Below, piece by piece: positions 23,365 to 37,281 of a DNA stretch of 64,000 bases. The stretch is from Hyperoodon ampullatus (taxonomy: Eukaryota; Chordata; Mammalia; Artiodactyla; Ziphiidae), in assembly GCA_949752795.1 (NCBI GenBank), contig CATKHW010000285.1, positions 248,001-312,000 of the forward strand. Reading direction: 5' to 3'. Position 1 is the stretch's first letter, and the number at the start of each line of letters is the position of its first letter. The translations under genes were made by a program, and so were the position numbers. The notes beneath the pieces were generated by a model that was given only the letters and a program-made list of their open reading frames with translations, was not told the origin of the DNA and made no database searches.

Positions 23365-25105
23365 GTCCCTTTCACTGAGGAAGGTGTAGGTCTTGTCTAT
23401 TCCATAGTTGGTTTTTGGAACGGTACCTCTGCTTATATCAAACTCTGGTTTTATGCATCACCCCACCTCTCCTTCCCCCTTAAGCAGGCATAAGAGTGTT
23501 TTCTAAATGTGAGACACTGTTCTCTTTCCTAACTCAGTTCAAGTGTAGCCATGTTTACAGGATCTTCATAAGTGATATCTTATGATAAGTTTCTTTTTCG
23601 GTGTGACTTATTTCACTTAGAACCATCGTACCTGAATCCACCCATTTTGCTGCTACTGGTCTTATGACATTGAGTTCATGGCTGAGTGGTATTCCATCGT
23701 ACGTAAGTACCACAATTTTTTGAACCATTTTTATATTTCCTGGGATATTTAAGGTGTACCCAAGTTGAGGTCCTCTTTAGCAGTGCAGCCCTAAATTTTG
23801 GGGTGGCTCTGTCTTATTGATTTTCAGTTTTCCCAAGGTATATTCCCTAGACTGGAAGTGCCCTTGGCTCTGTAGCTGTGTTGTTTACATGTTTTAGGGA
23901 ACACAATGCACTCCTCCAGAGAGGCAGTTGGCAATTTACATCCCGCCCATCAGCATAACAAGGCTCCCTGTTCTCCAGGGCCTGTCTTGCCTTTCTGGTT
24001 TTTACATATTTTGTGGATGTCCCTTTTGACCAGTGGGAAGAGATACTTCTTTGTAGTGCAGATTTGCATTGACCGCTTGCTTGCTTGGCCAAAATGGGCG
24101 TATGCGTTTTCTCCTGAATATATTCAGGAGAAAACGCATACGCCCTTTTTGGCCAAGTGCATCACTGTCGAAGTTGTGCCCCTCTTCCTGTGCTTTAAAG
24201 GCGATTCCAACGTACCTCTTGAAATCTGCTTCCTGCTATTCTGCCTCGCATTCAAGTCCACCTCGTTGCATTCCCTCAACAGATTTTTGGGCGATAGTTG
24301 TCCTTTATTACTCGGCCAGTTTGTGAATTGCTGTGCCCCTGAGCTCCATTTTTCAACTCGTTTTTGGTGAGCTGACCGCAAGTCCAAAATTTTGGTTCAG
24401 GACCTATACTGGTTCATGGTGGGGGTCTGAGACTTTGGTTAATTCTTCTTCCTGCCGGGAAATTATAGTGATATGTGCCCGTCCAAATGCCTATCAGCTA
24501 CTCTCTCATTGGTTCTCCCTCTTCCCTTTCTTCCTCTGCCAAATTGGCAACCTGTGCGAACCAGGAGGTTAAAGGGGCTGTCTCTCCAAGTTGGGAGGTT
24601 GATAGTAAAGCAGATGGAAAGTCAAACCGGAGCACCAGGAGAGGGACTATTCGTTGAGTTTTAGAAACCTTTCGTATTCACAGTGTGTCCGTTTTCTAGG
24701 ATTCCTGTACATGTTATATCTGTAATAATATTCCCTTCAACCTTGAGAGTTGGGACCCATGGAATGTGTGCCATGCATTATTGCTTTAAAGGGTCTGCAT
24801 TTGCTCACCAAATCTCACCAATCCTCTCAGTCCCAAGTGTCCAGCCTTAGGCCACATCCAGCTGTCATTGTAGATAGGGTCATTCCAGGTTTCATCAGAG
24901 ACCCTGAAGGAATTGTAAAGAATTTCCCAGTTTTTTTTTGTTTTATTTTTGAAATTCCTTTTAATAGTGGGTTTCAGCTGATTCTCGCTGCCATATTTAT
25001 GCCAGTCTAGACACACTTGATTCCCTTACGGAGACATATCAATACATAGGTTTTAAGATTCTTACTAGTCAGATATATTCCTCTGCGGGAAATATGGTGT
25101 TTTGA
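23365..25105 (+). repeat. Monomer U8 (mosaic)
   Basis: 1,741 bp. The first half carries the type E marker GCTGAGTGGTATTCC. The later half carries the U3 variants (GGTTCATGGTGGGGGTCTG). The palindrome at 24,084-24,157 has one left-arm mismatch. Confidence 0.95.
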
Positions 25106-26844
25106 GTCCCTTTCACTGAGGAAGGTGTAGGTCTTGTCTATTCCATAGTTGGTTTTTGGAATGGTACCTGTGCTTATATCAAACTCTGGTTTTATGCATC
25201 ACCCCACCTCTCCTTCCCCCTTAAACAGGCAGAAGAGTGTTTTCTAAATGTGAGACACTGTTCTCTGTCCTAACTCAGTTCAAGTGTAGCCATGTTTACA
25301 GGATCTTCATAAGTGATATCTTATGATAAGTTTCTTTTTCTGTGTGACTTATTTCACTTAGAATCATCGTACCTGAATCCACCCATTTTGCTGCTACTGG
25401 TCTTATGACATTGATTTTATGGCTGAGGGATATTCCATCGTACGTAAGTACCACAATTTTTTGAACCATTTTTATATTTTCTGGGATACTTAAGGTGTAT
25501 CCAAGTTGAGGTCCTTGTATGCAGTGCAGCCCTAAATTTTGGGGTGGCTGTGTCTTTTTGATTTTCAGTTTTCCCAAGGTATATTCCGTAGACTGGAAGT
25601 ACCCTTGGCTCTGTAGCTCTGTTGTTTACTTTTTTTAGGGAACACAATGCACTCCTCCAGAGAGGCAGTTGGCAATTTACATACCACCCATCAGCATAAC
25701 AAGGCTCCCTGTTCTCCAGGGCCTGTCTTGCCTTTCCGGTTTTTACACATTTTGTGGATGTCCCTTTTGACCGGTGGGAAGTGATACTTCTTTGTAGTGC
25801 AGATTTGCATTGCCCGCTTGCTTGCTTGGCCAAAAAGGGCGTATGCGTTTTCTCCTGAATATATTCAGGAGAAAACGCATACGCCCTTTTTGGCCAAGTG
25901 CATCATTGTCGAAGTTGTGCCCCTCTTCCTGTGCTTTAAAGGCAATTCCAACGTACCTCTTGAAATCTGTTTCCTGCTATTCTGCCTCGCTTTCAAGTCC
26001 GCCTCGTTGCCATCCCTCAACAGATTTTTGGACAATAGTTGTCCTTTATTACTCAGCCAGTTTGTGAATTGCTGTGCCCCTGAGCTCCATTTTTCAACTC
26101 GTTTTAGGTGAGCTGACCGCAAGTCCAAAATTTTGTTTCAGGACCTATACTGGTTCCTGGTGGGGGGCTGAGACTTTGGTTAATTCTTTTCCTGCCGGGA
26201 AATTACAGTGATATGTGCCCGTCCAAATGCCTAACAGCTACTCTCTCATTGGTTCTCCCTCTTCCCTTTCATCCTCTGCCAAATTGGCAACATGTGCGAA
26301 CCAGGAGGTTAAAGGGGCTGTCTCTCCAAGTTGGGAGGTTGATAGTAAAGCAGATGGAAAGTCAAACCGGAGCACCAGGAGAGGGACTATTCGTTGAGTT
26401 TTAGAAACCTTTCGTATTCACAGTGTGTCCGTTCTCTACGTTTCCCGTACATGTTATAACTGTAGTAATATTCCCTTCAACCTGGAGAGTTGGGACCCAT
26501 GGAATGGGTGCCATGCATTATTGCTTTAAAGGGTCTGCATTTGCTCACCCAATCTCACCAATCCTCTCAGTCCCAAGTTTCCAGCCTTATGCCATATCCA
26601 GCTGTCGTTGTAGATAGGGTCATTACAGGTTTCATCGGAGACTCGGAAGGAATTGTAAAGAATTTCCCAGTTTTTTTTATTTTGTTTTTGAAATTCCTTT
26701 TTATCGTGGGTTTGAGCTCATTCTCGCTGCCATGTTTATGCCAGTCTAGACACACTTGATTCCCTTATGGAGACATATCAATACATAGGTTTTAAGATTC
26801 TTACTAGTCAGATATATTCCTCTGCGGGAAATATTGGGTTTTGA
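25106..26844 (+). repeat. Monomer U9 (type D, start of higher-order copy X)
   Basis: 1,739 bp. The palindrome at 25,825-25,898 is perfect. Type D with a few private changes (for example TTTTCTGGGATACTTAAGG). Confidence 0.95.
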
Positions 26845-28583
26845 GTCCCTTTCACTGAGGAAGGTGTAGGTTTTGTCTATTCCATAGTTGGTTTTTGGAA
26901 CGGTACCTGTGCTTATATCATATTCTGGTTTTATGCATCACCCCACCTCTCCTTCCCCCTTAAGCAGGCATAAGAGTGTTTTCTAAATGTGAGACACTGT
27001 TCTCTTTCCTAACTCAGTTCAAGTGTAGCCATGTTTACAGGATCTTCATAAGTGATATCTTATGATAAGTTTCTTTTTCGGTGTGACTTATTTCACTTAG
27101 AACCATCGTACCTGAATCCACCCATTTTGCTGCTACTGGTCTTATGACATTGAGTTCATGGCTGAGTGGTATTCCATCGTACGTAAGTACCACAATTTTT
27201 TGAACCATTTTTATATTTCCTGGGATATTTAAGGTGTACCCAAGTTGAGGTCCTTGTAAGCAGTGCAGCCCTAAATTTTGGGGTGGCTCTGACTTATTGA
27301 TTTTCAGTTTTCCCAAGGTATATTCCCTAGACTGGAAGTGCCCTTGGCTCTGTAGCTCTGTTCTTTACTTGTTTTAGGGAACACAATGCACTCCTCCAGA
27401 GAGGCAGTTGGCAATTTACATCCCGCCCATCAGCATAGCAAGGCTCCCTGTTCTCCAGGGCCTGTCTTGCCTTTCTGGTTTTTACACTTTTTGTTGATGT
27501 CCCTTTTCACCGGTGGGAAGTGATACTTCTTTGTAGTGCAGATTTGCATTGCCCGCTTGCTTGCTTGGCCAAAAAGGGCGTATGAGTTTTCTCCTGAATA
27601 TATTCAGGAGAAAACGCATACGCCCTTTTTGGCCAAGTGCATCATTGTCGAAGTTGTGCCCCTCTTCCTGTGCTTTAAAGGCGATTCCATCGTACCTGTT
27701 GAAATCTGTTTCCTGCTATTCTGCCTCGCTTTCAAGTCTGCCTCGTTGCCTTCCCTCAAAAGATTTTTGGACGATAGTTGTCCTTTTTTACTCGGCCAGT
27801 TTGTGAATTGCTGTGCCCCTGAGCTTCATTTTTCAACTCGTTTTTGGTGAGCTGACCGCAAGTCCAAAATTTTGGTTCAGGACCTCTGCTGGTTCCCGGT
27901 GGGGGGCTGAGACTTTGGTTAATTCTTCTTCCTGCCGGGAAGTTAGAGTGATATGTGCCCGTCCAAATACCTAACAGCTACTCTCTCATTGGTTCTCCCT
28001 CTTCCCTTTCATCCTCTGCCAAATTGGAAACCTGTACGAACCAGGAGGTTAAATGGGCTGTCTCTCCAACTTGGGAGATTGATAGGAAAGCAAATGGAAA
28101 GTAAAACCGGAGCATCAGGGGAGGGACTATTCGTTGAGTTTTAGAAACCTTTCGTATTCACAGTGTGTCCGTTCTCTAGGTTTCCCGTACATGTTATAAC
28201 TGTAGTAATATTCCCTTCACCCAGGAGAGTTGGGACCCATGGAATGGGTGCCATGCATTATTGCTTTAAAGGGTCTGCATTTACTAACCCAATCTCACCA
28301 ATCCTCTCAGTCCCAAGTGTCCAGCCTTATGCCACATCCAGCTCTCATTGTATATAGCGTCATTCCAGGTTTCATCAGAGACCCTGAAGGAATTGTAAAG
28401 ATTTTCCCAGTTTTTTTGTTTTGTATTTGAAATTCCTTTTTATAGTGGGTTTGAGCTGATTCTCGCTGCCATGTTTATGCCAGTCTAGACACACTTGATT
28501 CCCTTACGGAGACATATCAATACATAGGTTTTAAGATTCTTACTAGTCAGATATATTCCTCTGCGGGAAATATGGTGTTTTGA
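26845..28583 (+). repeat. Monomer U10 (type E)
   Basis: 1,739 bp. The palindrome at 27,564-27,637 has the type E mismatch. Nearly identical to U5 (8,701 bp before) and U20 (17,390 bp after). Confidence 0.95.
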
Positions 28584-30326
28584 GTACCTTTCCCTGAGGA
28601 AGGTATAGGTCTTGACTATTCCATAGTTGGTTTTTGGAACGGTACCTGTGCTTATATCAAACTCTGGTTTTATGCATCACCCCACCTCTCCTTCCCCCTT
28701 AAGCAGGCATAACAGTGTTTTCTAAATGTGAGACACTGTTCTCTTTCCTAACTCAGTTCAAGTGTAGCCATGTTTACAGGATCTTCATAAGTGATATCTT
28801 ATGATAAGTTTCTGATTCTGTGTGACTTATTTCTCTTATAACAATCGTACCTGAATCCACCAATTTTGCTGCTTCTGGTCTTATGACATTGATTTCATGG
28901 CTGAGAGATATTCCATCATAGGAAAGTGCCCCAATTTTTTGAACCATTTTTATATTTCCTGGGATATTTATGGTGTACCCAAGTTGAGGTCCTTGTAAGC
29001 ACTGCAGCCCTAAATTTTGGGGTGGCTCTGTCTTATTCACTTTCAATTTTCCCAAGGTATATTCCCTAGACTGGAAGTGCCCTTGGCTCTTTAGCTCTGT
29101 TCTTTACTTGTTTTAGGGAACACAATGCACTCCTCCAGAGAGGCAGTTGGCAATTTACATCCCGCCCATCAGCATAACATGGCTCCCGGTTCTCCAGGGC
29201 CTGTCTTACCTTTCAGGATTTTACACATTTTGTGTGTGTCCCTTTTGACCGGTGGGAAGTGATACTTCTTTGTAGAGCAGATTTGCATTGCCCGCTTGCT
29301 TGCTTGCTTGGCCAAGAAGGGCGTATGCGTTTTCTCCTGAATATATTCAGGAGAAAACGCATATGCCCTTTTTGGCCAAGTGCATCATTGTCGAAGTTGT
29401 GCCCCTCTTCCTGTGCTTTAAAGGCGATTCCAACGTACCTCTTGAAATCTGTTTCCCGCTATTCTGCCTCGCATTCAAGTCCGCCTCGTGGCCTTCCCTC
29501 AACAGATTTTTGTACGATAGTTGTCCTTTTTTACTTGGCCAGTTTGTGAATTGCTGTGCCCCTGAGCTCCATTTTTCAACTCGTTTTTGGTGAGCTGACC
29601 GCAAGTCCAAAATTTTGGTTCAGGCCGTATACTCGTTCCCGGTGGGTGGCTGAGACTTTGGTTAATTCTTCTTCCTGCTGGGAAATTACAGTGATATGTG
29701 CCCTTCCAAATGCCTAACAGCTACTCTCTCATTGGTTCTCCCTCTTTCCTTTCATCCTCTGCCAAATTGGCAACCTGTGCGAACCAGGAGGTTAAAGGGG
29801 TTGTCTCTCCAAGTTGGGAGGTTGATAGTAAATCAGATGGAAAGTCAAACCGGAGCACCAGGAGAGGGACTATTCGTTGAGTTTTAGAAACCTTTCGTAT
29901 TCACAGTGTGTCCGTTCTCTAGGTTTCCCGTACATGTTATAACTTCAGTAATATTCCCTACAACCTGGAGAGTTGGGACCCATGGAATGGGTGCCATGCA
30001 TTATTGCTTTAAAGGGTCTGCATTTGCTCACCCAATCTCACCAATCCTCTCAGTCCCAAGTGTCCAGCCTTATGCCACATCCAGCTGTCGTTGTAGATAG
30101 GGTCATTCCAGGATTCATCAGAGACCCTGAAGGAATTGTAAAGAATTTCCAAGTTTTTTTGTTTTGTTATTGAAATTCCTTTTTTTAGTGGGTTTGAGCT
30201 GATTCTCGCTGCCATGTTTATGCCAGTGTAGACACACTTGATTCCCTTACGGAGACATATCAATACATAGGTTTTAAGATTCTTACTAGTCAGATATATT
30301 CCTCTGTGGGAAATATGGGGTTTTGA
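28584..30326 (+). repeat. Monomer U11 (type F)
   Basis: 1,743 bp with the extra GCTT. The palindrome at 29,307-29,380 has two mismatches, the type F one plus GCATATGCCC in the right arm. U21 shares both. Confidence 0.95.
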
Positions 30327-32068
30327 GTCCCTTTCACTGAGGAAGGTATAGGTCTTGTCTATTCCATAGTTGGTTTTTGGAACGGTACCTGTGCTTATAT
30401 CAAACTCTGGTTTTATGCATCACCCCACCTCTCCTTCCCCCTTAAGCAGGCATAAGAGTGATTTCTAAATGTGAGACACTGTTCTCTTTCCTAACTCAGT
30501 TCAAGTGTAGCCATGTTTACAGCATCTTCATAAGTGATATCTTATGATAAGTTTCTTTTTCTCTGTGACTTATTTCACTTAGAATCATCGTACCTGAATC
30601 CACCCATTTTGCTGCTACTGGTCTTATGACATTGATTTCATGGCTGAGGGATATTCCATCGTATGTAAGTACCACAATTTTTTGAACCATTTTTATATTT
30701 CCTTGGATATTAAAGGTGTACCCAAGTTGAGGTCCTTGTAAGCAGTGCAGCCCTAAATTTTGGGGTGGCTCTGTCTTATTGATTTTCAGTTTTCCCAAGG
30801 TATATTCCCTAGACTGGAAGTGCCCTTGGCTCTGTAGCTCTGTTCTTTACTTGTTTTAGGGAACACAATGCACTCCTCCAGAGAGGCAGTTGGCAATTTA
30901 CATCCCGCCCATCAGCATAACATGGCTCCCGGTTCTCCAGGGCCTGTCTTACCTTTCTGGATTTTACACATTTTGTGTGTGTCCCTTTTGACCGGTGGGA
31001 AGTGATACTTCTTTGTAGAGCAGATTTGCATTGCCCGCTTGCTTGCTTGCTTGGCCAAGAAGGGCGTATGCGTTTTCTCCTGAATATATTCAGGAGAAAA
31101 CGCATACGCCCTTTTTGGCCAAGTGCATCATTGTCGAAGTTGTGCCCCTCTTCCTGTGCTTTAAAGGCGATTCCAACGTACCTCTTGAAATCTGTTTCCC
31201 GCTATTCTGCCTCGCATTCAAGTACGCCTCGTGGCCTTCCCTCAACAGATTTTTGTACGATAGTTGTCCTTTTTTACTTGGCCAGTTTGTGAATTGCTGT
31301 GCCCCTGAGCTCCATTTTTCAACTCGTTTTTGGTGAGCTGACCGCAAGTCCAAAATTTTGGTTCAGGACCTATGCTGGTTCCCGGTGGGTGGCTGAGACT
31401 TTGGTTAATACTTCTTCCTGTGGGAAATTACAGTGATATGTGCCCGTACAAATGCCTAACAGCTACTCTCTCATTGGTTCTCCCTCTTCCCTTTCATCCT
31501 CTGCCAAATTGGAAACCTGTCCGAAAGAGGAGGTTAAAGGGGCTGTCACTCCAAGTTGGGAGATTGATAGTAAAGCAGATGGAAAGTCAAACCGGAGCAC
31601 CAGGAGAGGGACTATTCGTTGAGTATTAGAAACCTTTCGTATTCACAGTGTGTCCGTTCTCTAGGTTTCCCGTACATGTTATAACTGTAGTAATATTCCC
31701 TTCAACCTGGAGAGTTGGGACCCATGGAATGGGTGCCATGCATTATTGCTTTAAAGGGTCTGCATTTGCTCACCCAATCTCACCAATCCTCTCAGTCCCA
31801 AGTGTCCAGCCTTATGCCACATCCAGCTGTCATTGTAGATAGGGTCATTCCAGGTTTCATCAGAGACCCTGAAGGAATTGTAAAGAATTTCCAAGTTTTT
31901 TTGTTTTGTTATTGAAATTCCTTTTTTTAGTGGGTTTGAGCTGATTCTCGCTGCCATGTTTATGCCAGTGTAGACACACTTGATTCCCTTATGGAGACAT
32001 ATCAATACATAGGTTTTAAGATTCTTACTAGTCAGATATATTCCTCTGTGGGAAATATGGGGTTTTGA
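30327..32068 (+). repeat. Monomer U12 (type I)
   Basis: 1,742 bp. It has its own first half (TTTACAGCATCTTC, CCTTGGATATTAAAGG) and an F-like middle with the extra GCTT. The palindrome at 31,050-31,123 has the single F-type mismatch. CCTGTCCGAAAGAGGAGG is shared only with U22. Confidence 0.95.
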
Positions 32069-33806
32069 GTCCCTTTCACTGAGGAAGGTATAGGTCTTGT
32101 CTATTCCATATTTGGTTTTTGGAACGGTACCTGTGCTTATATCAAACTCTGGTTTTATGCATCACCCCACCTCTCCTTCCCCCTTAAGCAGGCATAAGAG
32201 TGATTTCTAAATGTGAGACACTGTTCTCTTTCCTAACTCAGTTCAAGTGTAGCCATGTTTACAGCATCTTCATAAGTGATATCTTATGATAAGTTTCTTT
32301 TTCTCTGTGACTTATTTCACTTAGAATCATCGTACCTGAATCCACCCATTTTGCTGCTACTGGTCTTATGACATTGATTTCATGGCTGAGGGATATTCCA
32401 TCGTATGTAAGTACCACAATTTTTTGAACCATTTTTATATTTCCTTGGATATTTAAGGTGTACCCAAGTTGAGGTCCTTGTAAGCAGTGCAGCCCTAAAT
32501 TTTGGGGTGGCTCTGTCTTATTGATTTTCAGTTTTCCCAAGGTATATTCCCTAGACTGGAAGTGCCCTTGGCTCTGTAGCTCTGTTCTTTACTTGTTTTA
32601 GGGAACACAATGCACTCCTCCAGAGAGGCAGTTGGCAATTTACATCCCGCCCATCAGCATAACAAGGCTCCCTGTTCTGCAGGGCCTGTCTTGCCTTTCT
32701 GGTTTTTACACATTTTGTGGATGTCCCTTTTGACCGGTGGGAAGTGATACTTCTTTGTAGTGCAGATTTGCATTGCCCGCTTGCTTGCTTGGCCAAAAAG
32801 GGCGTATGCGTTTTCTCCTGAATATATTCAGGAGAAAAGGCATACGCCCTTTTTGGCCAAGTGCATCATTGTCGAAGTTGTGCCCCTCTTCCTGTGCTTT
32901 AAAGGCGATTCCAACGTACCTCTTGAAATCTGTTTCCTACTATTCTGCCTCGCTTTCAAGTCCGCCTCGTTGCCTTCCCTCATCAGATTTTTGGACGATA
33001 GTTGTCCTTTATTACTCGGCCAGTTTGTGAATTACTGTGCCCCTGAGCTCCATTTTTCAACTCGTTTTTGGTGAGCTGACCGCAAGTCCAAAATTTTGGT
33101 TCAAGACCTATGCTGGTTCCCGGTGGGTGGCTGAGACGTTGGTTAATTCTTCTTCCTGCCGGGAAATTACAGTGATATGTGCCCGTTCAAATGCCTAACA
33201 GCTACTCTCTCATTGGTTCTCCCTCTTCCCTTTCATCCTCTGCCAAATTGGCAACATGTGCAAACCAGGAGGTTAAAGGGGCTGTCTCTCCAAGTTGGGA
33301 GGTTGATAGTAAAGCAGCCGGAAAGTCAAACTGGAGCACCAGGAGAGGGACTATTCGTTGAGTTTTAGAAACCTTTCATATTCACAGTGTGTCCGTTCTC
33401 TAGGTTTCCCGTACATGTTATAGCTGTAGTAATATTCCCTTCAACCTGGAGAGTTGGGACGAATGGAATGGGTGCCATGCATTATTTCTTTAAGGGTCTG
33501 CATTTGCTCACCCAATCTCACCAATCCTCTCAGTCCCAAGTGTCCAGCCTTATGCAACATCCAGCTGTCGTTGTAGATAGGGTCATTCCAGGTTTCATCA
33601 GAGACCCTGAAGGAATTGTAAAGAATTTCCAGGTTTTTTTGTTTTGTTTTTAAAATTCCTTTTTATAGTGGGTTTGAGCTGATTCTCGCTGCCATGTTTA
33701 TGCCAGTCTAGACACACTTGATTCCCTTACGGATACATATCAATACATAGGTTTTAAGATTCTTACTAGTCAGATATATTCCTCTGCGGGAAATATGGGG
33801 TTTTGT
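32069..33806 (+). repeat. Monomer U13 (type J)
   Basis: 1,738 bp. The first half is I-like. The palindrome at 32,788-32,861 has one right-arm mismatch (AAAAGGCATACG). Matches U23 up to just before the palindrome's right arm, then differs. Confidence 0.95.
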
Positions 33807-35544
33807 GTCCCTTTCACTGAGGAAGGTGTAGGTCTTGTCTATTCCATAGTTGGTTTTTGGAACGGTACCTGTGCTTATATCAAACTCTGGTTTTATGCAT
33901 CACCCCACCTCTCCTTCCCCCTTAACCAGGCATAAGAGTGTTTTCTAAATGTGAGACACTGTTCTCTTTCCTAACTCAGTTCAAGTGTAGCCATGTTTAC
34001 AGGATCTTCATAAGTGATATATTATGATAAGTTTCTTTTTCTGTGTGACTTATTTCACTTAGAATCATCGTACCTGAATCCACCCATTTTGCTGCTACTG
34101 GTCTTATGACATTGAGTTCATGGCTGAGGGATATTCCATCGTAGGTAAGTACCACAATTTTTTGAACCATTTTTATATTTCCTGGGATATTTAAGGTGTA
34201 CCCAAGTTGAGGTCCTTGTAAGCAGTGCAGCCCTAAATTTTTGGGTGGCACTGTCTTATTGATTTTCAGTTTTCCCAAGGTTTATTCCCTAGACTGGAAG
34301 TGCCCTTGGCTCTGTAGCTCTGTTCTTTACTTGTTTTAGGGAACACAATGCACTCCTCCAGAGAGGCAGTTGGCAATTTACATCCCGCCCATCAGCATAG
34401 CAAGGTTCCCTGTTCTCCAGGGCCTGTCTTGCCTTTCTGGTTTTTACACATTTTGTGGATGTCCCTTTTGACCGGTGGGAAGTGATACTTCTTTGTAGTG
34501 CAGATTTGCATTGCCCGCTTGCTTCCTTGGCCAAAAAGGGCGTATGCGTTTTCTCCTGAATATATTCAGGAGAAAACGCATACGCCGTTTTTGGCAAGTG
34601 CATCATTGTCGAAGTTGTGCCCATCTTCCTCTGCTTTAAAGGCAATTCCAACGTACCTCTTGAAGTCTGTTTCCTGCTATTCTGCCTCGCTTTCAAGTCC
34701 GCCTCGTTGCCTTCCCTCAACAGATTTTTGGACGATAGTTGTCCTTTAGTACTCGGCCAGTTTGTGAATTGCTGTGCCCCTGAGCTCCATTTTTCAACTC
34801 GTTTTTGGTGAGCTGACCGCAAGTCCAAAATTTTGTTTCAGGACCTATACTGGTTCGCGGTGGGTGGCGGAGACTTTGGTTAATTCTTCTTCCTGCCGGG
34901 AAATTACAGTGATATGTGCCCGTTCAAATGCCTAACAGCTACTCTCTCATTGGTTCTCCCTCTTCCCTTTCATCCTCTGCCAAATTGGAAACTTGTGCGA
35001 ACCAGGAGGTTAAAGGGGCTGTCTCTCCAAGTTGGGAGGTTGATAGTAAAGCAGATGGAAAGTGAAACCGGAGCACCAGGAGAGGGACTATTCGTTGAGT
35101 TTTAGAAACTTTTCGTATTCACAGTGTGTCCGTTCTCTAGGTTTCCCGTACATGTTATAGCTGTAGTAATATTCCCTACAACCTGGAGAGTTGGGGCCCA
35201 TGGAATGGGTGCCAGGTATTTGTGCTTTAAAGGGTCTGCATTTGCTCACCCATTTTATCTAATCCTCTCAGTCCCAAGTGTCCAGCCTTATGCCACATCC
35301 AGCTGTCGTTGTAGATAGGGTCATTCCAGGTTTCATCAGAGACCCTGAAGGAATTGTAAAGAATTTCCAAGTTTTTTTGGTTTGTTTTTGAAATTCCTTT
35401 TCATAGTGGGTTTGAGCTGATTCTCGCTGCCATGTTTATGCCAGCCTAGACACACTTGATTCCCTTATGGATACATATCAATACATAGGTTTTAAGATTC
35501 TTACTAGTCAGATATATTCCTCTGCGGGAAATATGGGGTTTTGA
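33807..35544 (+). repeat. Monomer U14 (second half = type K)
   Basis: 1,738 bp. It begins with the private TTTTGTGTCCC. The palindrome at 34,526-34,598 has one mismatch and a one-base deletion in the right arm (GCCGTTTTTGGCAAG), shared with U17 and U27. Confidence 0.95.
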
Positions 35545-37281
35545 GTCCCTTTCACTGAGGAAGGTGTAGGTCTTGTCTATTCCATAGTTGGTTTTTGGAA
35601 CGGTACCTCTGCTTATATCAAACTCTGGTTTTATGCATCACCCCAACTCTGCTTCCCCCTTAAACAGGCATAAGAGTGTTTTCTAAATGTGAGACACTGT
35701 TGTCTTTCCTAACTCAGTTCAAGTGTAGCCATGTTTACAAGATCTTCATGAGTGATATCTTATGATAAGTTTCTTTTTCTGTGTGACTAATTTCACTTAG
35801 AATCATCGTACCTGAATCCACTCATTTTGCTACTACTGGTCTTATGACATTGATTTAATGGCTGAGGGATATACCATCTTAGGTAAGTACCACAATTTTT
35901 TGAACCTTTTTTATATTTCCTGGGATATTTATGTTGTACCCAAGTTGAGGTTTCTCTAAGCAGTGCAGCCCTAAATTTTGGGTTGGCTGTGTCTTTTTGA
36001 GTTTCAGTTTTCCCAATGTATATTCCCTAGACTGGAAGTGCCCTTGGCTCTGTAGCTCTGTTGTTTACTTCTTTTAGGGAACAAAATGCACTCCTCCATT
36101 GAGGCAGTTGGCATTTTACATCCCGCCCATCAGCATAAAAAGGCTCCCTGTTCTCCAGGGCCTGTCTTGCCTTTCTGGTTTTTACACATTTTGTGGATAT
36201 CCCTTTTGACCGGTGGAAGTGACACTTCTTTGTAGTGCAGATTTGCATTGCCCGCTTGCTTGCTTGGCCAAAAAGGGCGTATGCGTTTTCTCCTGAATAT
36301 ATTCAGGAGAAAACGCATACGCCCTTTTTGGCCAAGTGCATCATTGTCGAAGTTGTGCCCCTCTTCCTGTGCTTTAAAGGCGATTCCAACGTACTTCTTG
36401 AAATCTGTTTGCTGCTATTCTGCCTCACTTTCAAGTCCGCCTCGTTGCCTTCCCTCAACAGATTTTTGGACGATAGTTGTCCTTTATTACTCTGCCAGTT
36501 TGTGAATTGCTGTGACCCTGAGCTCCATTTTTCAACTCGTTTTTTGTGAGCTGACCGCAAGTCCAAAATTTTGGTTCAGGACCTATACAGGTTCCCAGTG
36601 GGTGGCTAATACTTTGGTTAATTCTTCTTCCTGCCGGGAAATTACAGTGGTATGTGCCCGTCCAAATGCCTAACAGCTACTCTCTCATTGGTTCTCCCAC
36701 TTCCCCTTCATCCTCTGCCAATTTGGCAACCTGTGCGAACCAGGAAGTTAAAGGCGCTGTCTCTCCAAGTTGGGAGATTGATAGTAAAGCAGTTGGAAAG
36801 TCAAAGCAGAGCACCAAGCGAGGGAATATTCGTTGAGATTTAGAAACCTTTCGTATTCACAGTGTGTCAATTCTCTAGTTTTCCTGTACATGTTATAGCT
36901 GTAGTAATATTCCCTTCAACCTGGAGAGTTGGGACCCATGGAATCGGTGCCATGCATTATTGCTTTAAAGGGTTTGCATTTGCTCGCCCAATCACACCAA
37001 TTCTCGCAGTCCCAAGTGTCCAGCATTATGACACATCCAGCTGTCATTGTAGATAGGGTCATTCCAGGTTTCATCAGAGACCCTGAAGGAATTGTAAAGA
37101 ATTTCCCATTTTTTTGTTTTGTTTTTGAAATTCCTTTTTATAGTGGGTTTGAGCTGATTCTCGCTGCCATGTTTATGCCAATCTAGACACACTTGATTCC
37201 CTTACGGAGACATATCAATACATAGGTTTTAAGATTCTTACTAGTCCGATATATTCCTCTGTGGGAAATATGTGGTTTTGA
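35545..37281 (+). repeat. Monomer U15 (type L)
   Basis: 1,737 bp. The palindrome at 36,263-36,336 is perfect. Type L markers are TGACTAATTTCACTTAG, GGTTGGCTGTGTC and GGTGGCTAATACTTTGG. Confidence 0.95.
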
